A stretch of 64,000 bases of DNA from Lachnospiraceae bacterium (GTDB lineage Bacteria > Bacillota > Clostridia > Lachnospirales > Lachnospiraceae). The DNA lies in the NCBI GenBank assembly GCA_014804675.1, contig JAAUZH010000013.1, positions 190,733 through 254,732 on the forward strand. The letters run 5' to 3'. Below the pieces are notes generated by a model, which saw nothing but the letters and a program-made list of their open reading frames with translations, was not told where the DNA came from and searched no databases. The position numbers and the translations under genes are program-made. Position 1 is the stretch's first letter. Each line of letters opens with the position of its first letter. Shown piece after piece: positions 56,172 through 64,000 of the stretch.

Positions 56172-56836
56172 GTTTCTCCTCCTGTTAAATGCTCAATGAC
56201 ATCTGATTCATGGTTGGAAATGCACACACGTTTTTCCTGTACAGTAACCTTTCCCGTTGCAATCAAACTAATTGCCTTAGGCAATATTATCCATTCCGCT
56301 TCTTCCATGACTCTTTGCTGGAGCACCTTGGGGGTATCCCCCTGTTTTACTTCCACTGCCTTTTGCAGGATAATCGGTCCGGTATCCGTTCCCTTATCCA
56401 CAAAGTGCACCGTTGCTCCGGTAATCCTGACTCCCCTTTCCAAAGCTCCTTCATGTACCTTTAGGCCATAATAGCCCACTCCGCAAAAGGAAGGAATCAA
56501 AGACGGATGGATATTGATGATACGGTTTTCATACTTTTCAATCATCTTTTCCGGTATTGTCACCAAAAAACCTGCCAGCACGATCAAATCCGGATTCCAT
56601 TCATCCATCTTTGCCAGGAATGCCCGATGGAACTCCTCTCTGCTTTCATAATCCTTTGGGGAAATACAAACCCCTTCCACGTCTGCCTGCTTTGCCCGCT
56701 CCAGAGCATAGGCATTTTTATTATTGCTGATAACACCAATGATTTCTGTATTTTCTATTTTCTTTTCCCGAATCCCATCAATAATCGCCTGTAAATTAGT
56801 GCCGCCACCGGATACACATACTACGATTTTCAGCAT
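56168..56836 (-). CDS. purN: Phosphoribosylglycinamide formyltransferase
   Basis: 222 aa folate-dependent GAR transformylase. [17 protein letters not shown] is the N-terminal GAR-binding loop; the catalytic triad is in [22 protein letters not shown] (Asn, His) and [15 protein letters not shown] (Asp). Overlaps purM by 7 and purD by 4 bases, giving the order purM-purN-purD. The purH and purF steps must be elsewhere. Confidence 0.96.
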   Translation of the reverse strand: MLKIVVCVSGGGTNLQAIIDGIREKKIENTEIIGVISNNKNAYALERAKQADVEGVCISPKDYESREEFHRAFLAKMDEWNPDLIVLAGFLVTIPEKMIEKYENRIINIHPSLIPSFCGVGYYGLKVHEGALERGVRITGATVHFVDKGTDTGPIILQKAVEVKQGDTPKVLQQRVMEEAEWIILPKAISLIATGKVTVQEKRVCISNHESDVIEHLTGGET

Positions 56837-57855
56837 AGGACAACTCCTTTTTCTCCGGCTTCAATCCCACCTACCACATAGCAGGTTTCGCCTGCTGCTT
56901 TGATGGCTTCCATGGCCTTATCCGCCTGCTCCTTATCCACTGCTACTATCATGCCGATTCCCATGTTATATGTATTGTACATCATTTCTTCTGCTATCCC
57001 GCCTTCTCTTTGAAGCATTTTAAAAATAGCCGGCACTTCATAGCTGTCTTTTCTCACCACTGCCTTCACGCCTTCCGGCAGCATTCTTGGAATATTCTCA
57101 TAGAAGCCGCCGCCGGTAATGTGGCTGCATGCCTTTATGGTAACTCCTGCTTCTTTTACGGATTTCAATGCTTTTACATATATTTTCGTAGGCGCTAAAA
57201 GCGCCTCGCCCAATGTTGCGCCCAGCTCTTCGTGATAGGTGGATAAATTCTCCTTTGTCATTTCAAACACCTTGCGGACTAAAGAAAATCCGTTGCTATG
57301 TACTCCAGAGCTGGCAATGCCAATGAGCACGTCCCCTGGCTTTAGCTCCTTTCCATTTATCAAATCCTTTTCATCTACGATTCCTACTGCAAAGCCTGCC
57401 AGATCGTATTCATCCTCGGGATAAAAGCCCGGCATTTCCGCTGTTTCTCCGCCAATCAAGGCTGCCCCCGACTGCTTGCAGCCCTCTGCCACTCCGGAGA
57501 CGATGGTAGCAATTTTTTCCGGCACATTTTTGCCGCATGCAATATAATCCAAAAAGAATAACGGCTCCCCGCCTGCACATGCAATATCGTTAACGCACAT
57601 TGCCACGCAATCGATGCCAATAGTATCATGCTTATCCATCAAAAAGGCAAGCTTCAGCTTTGTGCCCACTCCATCCGTACCGGATACCAGTGTTGGCTTT
57701 TCCATGGATTTAAAGGCTTCCATGGAAAAGGCTCCCGAAAAGCCTCCAATCCCACCTAACACTTCCTTCCTCATAGTCTCCTGCACATGCTTTTTCATCA
57801 GCTCCACTGATTTGTATCCCGCTTCAATATCCACGCCTGCTTTTTTGTAATCCAT
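56830..57855 (-). CDS. purM: Phosphoribosylformylglycinamidine cyclo-ligase
   Basis: 341 aa AIR synthetase. Typical N-terminus [24 protein letters not shown], then [69 protein letters not shown]. Frame extends to 57918, but ATG 57855 has GTGAGG 9 to 10 bases upstream and gives the usual length. Promoter at 57972-58000. The enzyme closes the imidazole ring using ATP. Confidence 0.96.
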   Translation of the reverse strand: MDYKKAGVDIEAGYKSVELMKKHVQETMRKEVLGGIGGFSGAFSMEAFKSMEKPTLVSGTDGVGTKLKLAFLMDKHDTIGIDCVAMCVNDIACAGGEPLFFLDYIACGKNVPEKIATIVSGVAEGCKQSGAALIGGETAEMPGFYPEDEYDLAGFAVGIVDEKDLINGKELKPGDVLIGIASSGVHSNGFSLVRKVFEMTKENLSTYHEELGATLGEALLAPTKIYVKALKSVKEAGVTIKACSHITGGGFYENIPRMLPEGVKAVVRKDSYEVPAIFKMLQREGGIAEEMMYNTYNMGIGMIVAVDKEQADKAMEAIKAAGETCYVVGGIEAGEKGVVLC

Positions 57856-57971
57856 GTTTCTTTTCCTCACCTTTCCCCGACTGTTGTCTTGGAATATTTG
57901 TTTTTTCGGCTTTTTCATGGAAAGCCTTTATATTGTTTCCGGTAATTTGGACGGCTTTTTTTCTGCCGTTT

Positions 57972-58000
57972 TGTATACCGGGATAAAACCTTATAAGCAA
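57972..58000 (-). promoter_or_regulatory. Candidate promoter of purM-purN-purD
   Basis: Minus strand TTGCTT (58000-57995), 17-base spacer, TATACA (57977-57972), about 115 bases upstream of the purM ATG. A small palindrome (TCTAGTAAACTAGA type, about 58003-58018) lies just upstream. No purine riboswitch was recognised. Confidence 0.45.
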
Positions 58001-58063
58001 TTCTAGTTTACTAGATTTTAGTTACTCTGTCCAGCATAATTTCCGAAAGGAGCGGAGGGGGAA

Positions 58064-58133
58064 TTTGGATATGAGGACGTAGGAGATGGCAGGGCATAGA
58101 GAAGTCTTAGGGGCACGCTCTCGCTCTGCAAAG
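58064..58133. repeat. Partial palindromic element C, abutting a stop codon
   Basis: The stretch matches element B on the plus strand: a GGATATGAGGACGTAGGAG segment against TGATATACGGACGTGGGAG in B, GAAGTCTTAGGGGCACGCTC against GTAGTCTTCCGGGCACGCTT, then TCGCTCTGCAAAG. On the minus strand it holds GAGC-GAGA-GCGTG. The match stops at 58133, next to the aminopeptidase stop codon (58134-58136). The opposite arm is absent. An 11-base match to the B core (AGTACCGCTGC, 58146-58156) lies inside the last codons and may be remnant or chance. Confidence 0.7.
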
Positions 58134-60278
58134 TCACTTCATAACAGTACCGCTGCTCAATGCCTCATTCAATCCCTCCGTCCCCTTTAGCACAAACCTT
58201 CCTTTCAAAATAATCGGAATCACTTCTCCATCTTTCGTCACTACGGAAACCTCCCCCAGCTCATCATAAGGAATGGTAATATCCGTATGACATCCAAAGT
58301 AAGCCTTTTCCGCATCATTCTTGCGAAGGAGGGATATTTCATTATCCCTTGCCACGATTTCCTTTCCGTCCGGATTGAATACTGCCACTTCTTCTCCATG
58401 GGAATAGCAGGTATCTCCCACTGCAAAATGGGGGCCTGTTTTTTCGCCGATTAAAATAGGAAGCTTATCCTGGATGTGATATTTTCTTGCCATCACATAT
58501 GCAGTTGTGTTAGTTCCGATAGCAAATTCGCCCATGGGAAGGCTTTCGTGGTGGAATAGAATGTTATCCTTAATATATTTTCTATTTTCCTCTTCTGTGG
58601 AAAAATTGCTGCAGGAATAGTCGGTGACCATACCGTCTGTAAAGGTTATGGATAAATCCTTATATTCTAACTGTGACAGGTATACCTTCGTCACATGAAG
58701 AATGCCTTCTGTTCCTTTTAACACAGGGGAAGTGAATACCTCGCCTACGGGAATATTCACATCCGCCACACAGTTTTCAAAAATCGTTTCCTTTTCCGGG
58801 TTCTTCAAGGGATAGAGCATCACCTTTAAATCAGTTCTGTTGTCTCCCATCCCTTTGATAATTGCATATATGCCTTTATCCAACGTGTCAATGATGGTCT
58901 GCTGGATGCTTTCATAGGTTTCATAATCCAATGTATTCAGGGCAATGGTTTCCTGCATGATTGCTTCATAGTGAGCACCGATTTCGGGAACTGGAAAGGC
59001 AATGATCGTAAAGCTTCTTTCCTCTCCCGGAATGTATTTATTGATGAGCTGGCTGCTTTTCACACGGTAAGCAGCTTCTAACTTCTGCTGCTTTTCATCA
59101 AAGGCAAGGGCTTCCTTTTTCACTTTAGGCACAAAGGGCTTTTCTCCAAATACCTCCACCCATGCAGGTCCTCCATGAGCCTTTGCCAGCTCCCTGCAGG
59201 CTTCATGGGCTTTTCCTACTGCCTCCAGCTTTCTGCTTATGAGTTTCTTATCCAGAATAAGCGCCTGGTCCTCTTTATGGTCAAAGTCAAACTGCTTGTT
59301 GGGACTGTCGGAATAAAAGCCACTGATTCCCATGCCGTTTTTATGGAATATGCTATAGGCAGTGCGCATTATGGCAGGCTTAAGCCCCATAGCTTCAAAG
59401 TTAGCAATAGCCAATCTAATCATTTTTTCAAAGCCTAATGGATAGACGATATTCACGACTTTCTTTTTGGATATGTCCTTATTTCCTTTTGCAAATCCAA
59501 TCCGGTATCCTTCTGTATAAGTATCTGCCATAAGCTTTAAGGTCTTCTCATCCAGCTTTGCCATATACTGTGCCGTTTTCATCTGGTTTTCTGAAATATA
59601 TTCTCCATAGGAAAACAAATAGGACGGATCATTCAGATTGCTGTTTTTTATAATACCATAAGCAAAATCCTCCGCCGGGTCCAGCTTCTGTCTGGTGCGT
59701 TTTTCCCATTCCTCTTCCGAATAGTCGCTGACGAACCAATAAATTATTTCCTTCAGTCTTTCCGGCACAGGAAGCCGGTCCTCTTCTTCTATCTCCCGGC
59801 AAAAGCTGCAATATACCTCCACAAACAGTTCTCCCCGGATCAGTATTTCAAACAGGGATTCGTCTTTTTTATAAGCGCCTTCAAAGGCTATGGGGATAAG
59901 GGCATACAGCTCCGCATACAATGCGCATAAAATCTGCCCGTACTGTTCTCCAAGCTTCTTTACCGCATAAGCAGGATTTCCATAGCTCGCTTCATAATTT
60001 TCTGGAAGAATGTCCCAATAAAGCTTATGATTATACTTAAGAAGCGCCTGCAAATCCTGTTTGTTCTGTGAAGCTCCGTCCGGATTCTGCTTTTCCTCCA
60101 AGGCATTTTCCCGGAGCTCATTGTCGTGAAAACCGGAAATCCTTTCAAAGCATTGAAAGATTTCCATAAGAAAGAGAGCCACCTGTCTAAAATATGAACA
60201 GTATGGCTCCGATACCTGATTTTCCTTTGTGATTTCCTCTATGCGGCTTTTTAAAAGATCATATCTTTCTTCCATCAT
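58134..60278 (-). CDS. M29-family aminopeptidase with long N-terminal extension
   Basis: 714 aa. The C-terminal part (about 275-714) resembles thermophilic-type M29 metallopeptidases: GEVFTSPV (E513), MGEFAIGTNTTAY (E584), TGPHFAVGDTCYSHGEE (H617, Y625) and GCHTDITIP (H664, D666) are the expected metal ligands. The first 270 residues are an all-helical extension not usual for AmpS-type enzymes (about 400 aa). Probably a cytoplasmic peptide-degrading enzyme. The start overlaps the downstream end of the 106-aa membrane gene by 4 bases, so they form one unit. The last codons and stop lie at the edge of repeat element C. Confidence 0.83.
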   Translation of the reverse strand: MMEERYDLLKSRIEEITKENQVSEPYCSYFRQVALFLMEIFQCFERISGFHDNELRENALEEKQNPDGASQNKQDLQALLKYNHKLYWDILPENYEASYGNPAYAVKKLGEQYGQILCALYAELYALIPIAFEGAYKKDESLFEILIRGELFVEVYCSFCREIEEEDRLPVPERLKEIIYWFVSDYSEEEWEKRTRQKLDPAEDFAYGIIKNSNLNDPSYLFSYGEYISENQMKTAQYMAKLDEKTLKLMADTYTEGYRIGFAKGNKDISKKKVVNIVYPLGFEKMIRLAIANFEAMGLKPAIMRTAYSIFHKNGMGISGFYSDSPNKQFDFDHKEDQALILDKKLISRKLEAVGKAHEACRELAKAHGGPAWVEVFGEKPFVPKVKKEALAFDEKQQKLEAAYRVKSSQLINKYIPGEERSFTIIAFPVPEIGAHYEAIMQETIALNTLDYETYESIQQTIIDTLDKGIYAIIKGMGDNRTDLKVMLYPLKNPEKETIFENCVADVNIPVGEVFTSPVLKGTEGILHVTKVYLSQLEYKDLSITFTDGMVTDYSCSNFSTEEENRKYIKDNILFHHESLPMGEFAIGTNTTAYVMARKYHIQDKLPILIGEKTGPHFAVGDTCYSHGEEVAVFNPDGKEIVARDNEISLLRKNDAEKAYFGCHTDITIPYDELGEVSVVTKDGEVIPIILKGRFVLKGTEGLNEALSSGTVMK

Positions 60279-60595
60279 ATACTATAGGCTCCTGCAAATA
60301 AAATAAATACTACAAAGGCAATTACAAGGAAATTCAATGTAATGCCTATGGTTGGAAATATATAAAATTTATCCTTTTCCAAACGGGACAAAATCCCAAG
60401 AACCAGTCCCGCCACAGAAAACAGAAGTGCAAACAACGCAGCCGTTCCAAGCCTTGCATTGCTGGCTCCCCGGTTTTGAAAACACAGCCAGACTGCAAGA
60501 CAAAGGGAAATCATATCGATTCCTCCAAGCAGGGTGGCTATGATTCCCCGTCTTGGATGGCTTTTATTGGTAAACATATAGCCTGGTCTTCTCAT
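60275..60595 (-). CDS. DUF6142-like small membrane protein
   Basis: 106 aa with three hydrophobic helices (GIIATLLGGIDMISLCLAVWLCF; GTAALFALLFSVAGLVLGILS; FPTIGITLNFLVIAFVVFILFAGAY). The pattern, with the RLEKDKFY loop, is what I remember for DUF6142 proteins of Lachnospiraceae. Translationally linked to the M29 aminopeptidase by a 4-base overlap, and 14 bases after the 50-aa membrane gene. Function unknown. Confidence 0.7.
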   Translation of the reverse strand: MRRPGYMFTNKSHPRRGIIATLLGGIDMISLCLAVWLCFQNRGASNARLGTAALFALLFSVAGLVLGILSRLEKDKFYIFPTIGITLNFLVIAFVVFILFAGAYSI

Positions 60596-60609
60596 ACCAA
60601 GGTCCTTTC

Positions 60610-60762
60610 CTAAAATAAAATCTTCGACTTTTCCGCTAAGAGCCTTGCGCCGCCTATAATCAGCATAACTCCTGCAGTAATTCCCGTTACAATACAGATT
60701 ACTCCGAAAGTAATATTCATTGCTCCTGTCCGTGATATCAATTTATATGTTTTCTCTTCCAT
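60610..60762 (-). CDS. Small single- or two-helix membrane protein (50 aa)
   Basis: ATG 60762 with AAAGGAA 5-6 bases upstream, reading MEEKTYKLISRTGAMNITFG followed by VICIVTGITAGVMLIIGGARLLAEKSKILF, stop at 60610-60612. Charged N-terminus and one long or two short hydrophobic helices with GxxxG-like glycines (TAGVMLIIGGA). Start, RBS and spacing to the next membrane gene support a real gene. No family recognised. Confidence 0.65.
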   Translation of the reverse strand: MEEKTYKLISRTGAMNITFGVICIVTGITAGVMLIIGGARLLAEKSKILF

Positions 60763-60852
60763 AGCGATTCCTTTCCCAAGATTATATTTTGCATGATTTT
60801 TATATTTCTGCCACTTTGGCTGCCTTATATGAAAGCCTGCCAGTTCCGTCCT

Positions 60853-61530
60853 TTAGTTTGCAGCGCCATACTCTGCATAGTAAGAATCCAATGCCGTTTT
60901 GATTGGCTCGTCAATATATATCCTTCCCTTATATGGCTTATTGTATAAGTACTCCGTCACTTCTGCCATAGTAACGATAGCACCGGTTTCAAAACCGTAA
61001 AGGTCTTTGATTTCTTCTAAGGCGCTCTTTTCGCCCTTTCCTTTTTCCATACGGTTTAAAGACACCATAAGCCCTACAATTTCCACATTGCCCTGAGCCT
61101 TTAAAATCGGAAAGGTTTCTTCAATGGACTTGCCGGATGTGGTAACATCTTCTATAATGACCACCCGGTCGCCGTCCTGAATGGGACTTCCCAGCAAAAT
61201 TCCCGCATCACCGTGGTCCTTTGCTTCTTTCCGGTTGGAGCAGTATTTGATTTCCTTTCCATACAATTCACTAAAAGCAATGGTAGCTGCCACAGTAAGG
61301 GGAATCCCTTTATAGGCAGGACCAAAGAGAATATCAAACTCCTCTCCGTATTTGTCATGAATCGCCCTTGCGTAATATTCCCCTAATTTCTTTAGCTGGC
61401 TTCCTGTCACATAGGCGCCTGCGTTCATAAAAAAAGGGGATTTTCTTCCGCTTTTTAAAGTAAATTCTCCAAATTTCAATACGTTGCTGTCTACCATGAA
61501 CTGGATAAATTCTTGTTTATACTGTTCCAT
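60853..61530 (-). CDS. pyrE: Orotate phosphoribosyltransferase
   Basis: 225 aa type I PRTase of UMP synthesis. Blocks: LKFGEFTLKSGRKSPFFMNAGAY at the N-terminus, YCSNRKEAKDHGDAGILLGSPIQDGDRVVIIEDVTTSGKS with the PRPP-binding motif VVIIEDVTTSGKS. 38 bases after pyrF; the two last steps of pyrimidine synthesis are adjacent. Confidence 0.95.
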   Translation of the reverse strand: MEQYKQEFIQFMVDSNVLKFGEFTLKSGRKSPFFMNAGAYVTGSQLKKLGEYYARAIHDKYGEEFDILFGPAYKGIPLTVAATIAFSELYGKEIKYCSNRKEAKDHGDAGILLGSPIQDGDRVVIIEDVTTSGKSIEETFPILKAQGNVEIVGLMVSLNRMEKGKGEKSALEEIKDLYGFETGAIVTMAEVTEYLYNKPYKGRIYIDEPIKTALDSYYAEYGAAN

Positions 61531-61568
61531 CCTGTGAAATCCTCCTCGTATTCTATAAGATATTTCCT

Positions 61569-62498
61569 TTATTTTGTTCCAAGGGCGCCTGCAATATCAT
61601 CAATCATGTCCAACACTGCCTGACGGGAAGCATCCGCAAAATTCTCCGGTGCAAACCGGTCTGCATACTGGGCATTTTTATAGGCTGCAATAATTCCTCT
61701 GGAAGAGTTTACAATAGCTCCTAAACCATCCTTGTTGAAAAAATGAACCAAGTCTTTTCCTTTTCCACCCTGAGCGCCATAACCCGGCACCAGAATAAAG
61801 GATTTGGGCATCACCTGACGAAGCGCCTTTCCCATTTCCGGATAAGTAGCTCCTACTACAGCCCCAACATAGCTATAGTCCTTGCCCATGCATTCTTCTC
61901 CCCAGGCAGCAACCTTTTCTCCTACCACTTCATAAAGCGGCTTTCCATCAATGAGACGGTCCTGAAATTCACCGCTGCTTGGATTGGATGTCTTTACCAG
62001 AACAAAGATTCCTTTCTTTTCTTCTTTACACACATCCAAAAAGGGATTTACCCCATCAGAACCCAAATAGGGGTTTACTGTTACAAAATCTTCATCAAAT
62101 CCATAATAGCTTTTGCTGCCTACAGTCACTTTGCCAAGGTGTCCAACTGCATAAGCAGAGGACGTAGAACCAATGTCACCTCTTTTTATGTCTCCAATCA
62201 CTACCAGTCCCTTTTCCTTGCAGTAATCCACTGTTTTCTTAAAAGCAATCATCCCCGGAATCCCAAACTGTTCGTACATAGCAATCTGAGGCTTTACCGC
62301 AGGAATCAGGTCACAGGTATTGTCCACGATTTCCTTATTGAACAGCCAGATAGCCTCTGCTGCACCTTCTAATGTCTCACCATGCTCTTCAAAAGCCTTT
62401 TTTGTAATGTGCTCTGGAATAAAACTCATCATAGGATCTAATCCTACCACAATGGGAGCATTGGTTTGTTTGATTTTCTCCACCAGTTTGTTAATCAT
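61569..62498 (-). CDS. pyrF: Orotidine 5'-phosphate decarboxylase
   Basis: 309 aa, the longer type found in Clostridia (E. coli PyrF has about 245). Blocks: NAPIVVGLDPMMSFIP at the N-terminus and the catalytic loop GLVVIGDIKRGDIGSTSSAYAVG with the Asp-Lys pair of DIKRGDI. AVVGATYPEM and LVPGYGAQGGK are family phrases near the C-terminus. Followed by pyrE. Confidence 0.95.
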   Translation of the reverse strand: MINKLVEKIKQTNAPIVVGLDPMMSFIPEHITKKAFEEHGETLEGAAEAIWLFNKEIVDNTCDLIPAVKPQIAMYEQFGIPGMIAFKKTVDYCKEKGLVVIGDIKRGDIGSTSSAYAVGHLGKVTVGSKSYYGFDEDFVTVNPYLGSDGVNPFLDVCKEEKKGIFVLVKTSNPSSGEFQDRLIDGKPLYEVVGEKVAAWGEECMGKDYSYVGAVVGATYPEMGKALRQVMPKSFILVPGYGAQGGKGKDLVHFFNKDGLGAIVNSSRGIIAAYKNAQYADRFAPENFADASRQAVLDMIDDIAGALGTK

Positions 62499-62566
62499 TC
62501 TTTCCTGTTCCTTTCCAATTCCTTTTAAGATTGATATTTTATTGCTGCCATAAGATTTTTCTCATT

Positions 62567-62968
62567 CTATAAATCCGCTTTCTTTAAATCATTCAACACA
62601 TAGCTGTTTTCAATATAATAAGAAAATTCCTCTTTTTTTATCCATTCAAATCCGCCGTATTCTTCTGACATTTCATAGCAGTCGTCCTCCGCTTCTGTAG
62701 AGCAAAGATACGTAATTCCCACGCACTGGGTATCTCCCAGCATAGTAGACCATGTATATTCTATTTTCTCAATATTTCCGTCCACTCCCAGCCGCTCTCT
62801 GATATTGCGCAGCATTGCCTCATCCGGAGCCTCTCCATGCTCTGCCTGCCCGTCAATGAACTCCCATACAAAAGGGTCCGGAATCCGGTCATCCACCCAT
62901 CTTTTCAGTACCAGATACCGTTCATTTTTTTTAATAATTCCTTTTACCTTCAAATAAATATCCGACAT
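62567..62968 (-). CDS. NUDIX-fold protein with degenerate Nudix box
   Basis: 133 aa. The fold signature is visible (YLKVKGIIKKNERYLVLKRW near the N-terminus; VWEFIDGQAEHGEAPDEAMLRNIRERLG in the box). Compared with GX5EX7REUXEEXGU, G40, E46, R54, I56, E58, G61 and V62 are kept, but the first Glu of the RE pair is Asn55 and the second of the EE pair is Arg59. Catalysis is therefore doubtful; it may be a weak hydrolase or a nucleotide-binding sensor. It lies 11 bases after the ribonucleotide reductase stop. Confidence 0.75.
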   Translation of the reverse strand: MSDIYLKVKGIIKKNERYLVLKRWVDDRIPDPFVWEFIDGQAEHGEAPDEAMLRNIRERLGVDGNIEKIEYTWSTMLGDTQCVGITYLCSTEAEDDCYEMSEEYGGFEWIKKEEFSYYIENSYVLNDLKKADL

Positions 62969-62979
62969 ACAATAGCCTC

Positions 62980-64000
62980 CTATACAACCATTTTGCTGTG
63001 GGCATCTGCATATTTCTTAATATTGGATGCATTTACATATTTTTGAAAAGTATCTCCGTTTATTTCTACCAGAGTAGGCGCCTGTAAGACTCCATAACGG
63101 TTAGCCAGTTCCATGTTCTCTTCCGCATCAATCACTACATATCTTTCCTCTTTCAAATATGTCTTTGCCAGCTTGCAGTTGGGACAGGTCTTCGTTATAA
63201 ATAAATACTTTACGTTATCCGGAGCCTTTATGGAAACCTCTGCTGACTTCTGTGAGCCCGATAAGGTTACCAGACTGCTGACAGGCTTTTTCATACAGGA
63301 AGAAGCTATATCATACTCGGTACGGTTCTCATATTCCTGCAGCTTGCCATCGTTCCAGTTCTGAACCGGCCGGTAATATCCGGTAATACGGCTGTAAATC
63401 TCTGTTACAGCGCCGCAATGAGGGCATTTCTTTTCTTCTCCCGGCAGGTATCCGTGCTGCTTGCAGATGGAATAAGTGGGAGACAGGGTATAATATGGCA
63501 GCCTGTAATTTTCTGCAATGGTACGAACTAAATTAGCCGCTGCTTTCCAGTCTGGAAGCTTTTCCCCCAAAAAGGCATGGAATACGGTTCCTGATGTATA
63601 TAATGTCTGCAATTCATCCTGAATGTCCAGCGCATCGAAAATATCTGTCGTATAATCCACCGGAAGATGTGAGGAATTAGTATAATAAGGAGTGTCCCCC
63701 ATTTTTCCTGCCGTCTTAATGGAGGGCCACTTGCTCTTATCATGCTTTGCAAGCCGGTAAGTAGTGCTTTCCGCAGGTGTTGCTTCCAGATTGTACAAAT
63801 CTCCATATTGCTCCTGATAGTCGGACAGACGGTTTCTCATATGATTTAAGACCTCTTTTGCAAAATCCTGCGTCTTTTTTTCCGTCATATCCCCACGAAG
63901 CCAGTTGGCATTTAATCCAACCTCATTCATGCCAATCAGACCTATGGTGGAAAAATGATTATCAAAGCTTCCAAGATAACGCTTTGTATATGGATACAAT
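62980..64000 (-). CDS. nrdD: Anaerobic ribonucleoside-triphosphate reductase (NrdD), 3' part, fused to thioredoxin-like domain
   Basis: The visible 340 residues are the C-terminal part; the start lies beyond the right edge. Class III RNR features: the zinc ribbon CKQHGYLPGEEKKCPHCG and the glycyl-radical loop RITGYYRPVQNWNDGKLQEYENR. About 25 residues after the conserved part the chain continues with a thioredoxin/glutaredoxin-type domain (about 90 aa): KYLFITKTCPNCKLAKTYL has a CPNC redox motif and QAPTLVEI the cis-Pro. Class III enzymes normally end soon after the radical loop. The fusion suggests built-in reducing power for the enzyme. nrdG was not seen; it may be elsewhere. Confidence 0.85.
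   Translation of the reverse strand, partial: LYPYTKRYLGSFDNHFSTIGLIGMNEVGLNANWLRGDMTEKKTQDFAKEVLNHMRNRLSDYQEQYGDLYNLEATPAESTTYRLAKHDKSKWPSIKTAGKMGDTPYYTNSSHLPVDYTTDIFDALDIQDELQTLYTSGTVFHAFLGEKLPDWKAAANLVRTIAENYRLPYYTLSPTYSICKQHGYLPGEEKKCPHCGAVTEIYSRITGYYRPVQNWNDGKLQEYENRTEYDIASSCMKKPVSSLVTLSGSQKSAEVSIKAPDNVKYLFITKTCPNCKLAKTYLKEERYVVIDAEENMELANRYGVLQAPTLVEINGDTFQKYVNASNIKKYADAHSKMVV

Noticed and set aside
57958..57976. Possible terminator (ACGGC/GCCGT) upstream of purM
   Set aside because: 5-bp stem only, and no plus-strand gene ends before it.
1..64000. CRISPR array or phage island
   Set aside because: No regularly spaced short repeats, cas genes, phage structural genes or transposases were found by eye.

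Overview
The window looks like chromosomal DNA of an anaerobic, endospore-forming Clostridia member, most likely Lachnospiraceae. The evidence is sporulation and germination genes (sigK, spoIIP, gpr), an anaerobic ribonucleotide reductase, SD sites of the AGGAGG type with TTG/GTG starts, and a Gram-positive type IV pilus (T4P) locus. No phage, IS transposase or CRISPR array was seen. Genus cannot be fixed from the sequence alone.

Region 1 (1-22,659, all minus strand) is a T4P/DNA-uptake region. A promoter at 16715-16743 reads into pilB, pilC, two small pilins, the prepilin peptidase pilD, a fused pilM-pilN and pilO. It then reads into four further class III prepilin-like proteins, three of them very large (567, about 793 and 780 aa), and ends in a membrane-anchored extracellular protein (DUF5057-like) cut by the window edge. 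Upstream on the same strand lie dprA, comM, pilT, a degenerate HD-GYP protein and sigK. An assembly ATPase, a retraction ATPase, DprA and ComM together suggest a pilus used for DNA uptake and/or twitching and adhesion.

Region 2 (22.8-29.8 kb) has a pair of half-size EamA/SMR-like genes, hemW, lepA, spoIIP, rpsT (TTG start, perfect consensus promoter, clear terminator) and, divergently, the germination protease gpr.

Region 3 (29.8-46.3 kb) is transport and envelope. It holds a zinc-ribbon/TPM three-gene cluster, a plus-strand amino-acid ABC operon whose binding protein appears circularly permuted, a sigma factor/ABC-exporter operon, trkA-trkH, and an RND efflux pump with its lipoprotein adaptor. 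Two long palindromic elements with a shared core lie at 34.6 and 38.3 kb. A third, partial copy abuts the stop codon of the aminopeptidase gene at 58.1 kb.

Region 4 (46.5-64 kb) starts with a tRNA-Trp and a membrane-anchored SGNH-like protein. Next comes gntR-clpC-hypothetical-radA, the Bacillus clpC-radA order with CtsR/McsAB replaced by a YtrA-type GntR whose likely operator covers its own promoter. Then follow a cadherin-like-domain surface protein, purM-purN-purD with a zinc-ribbon/HTH gene, an M29 aminopeptidase with two small membrane proteins, pyrF-pyrE, a degenerate NUDIX protein, and the 3' part of an anaerobic ribonucleotide reductase fused to a thioredoxin-like domain.

Coordinates of promoters, hairpins and start corrections were read by eye; no database search was run.
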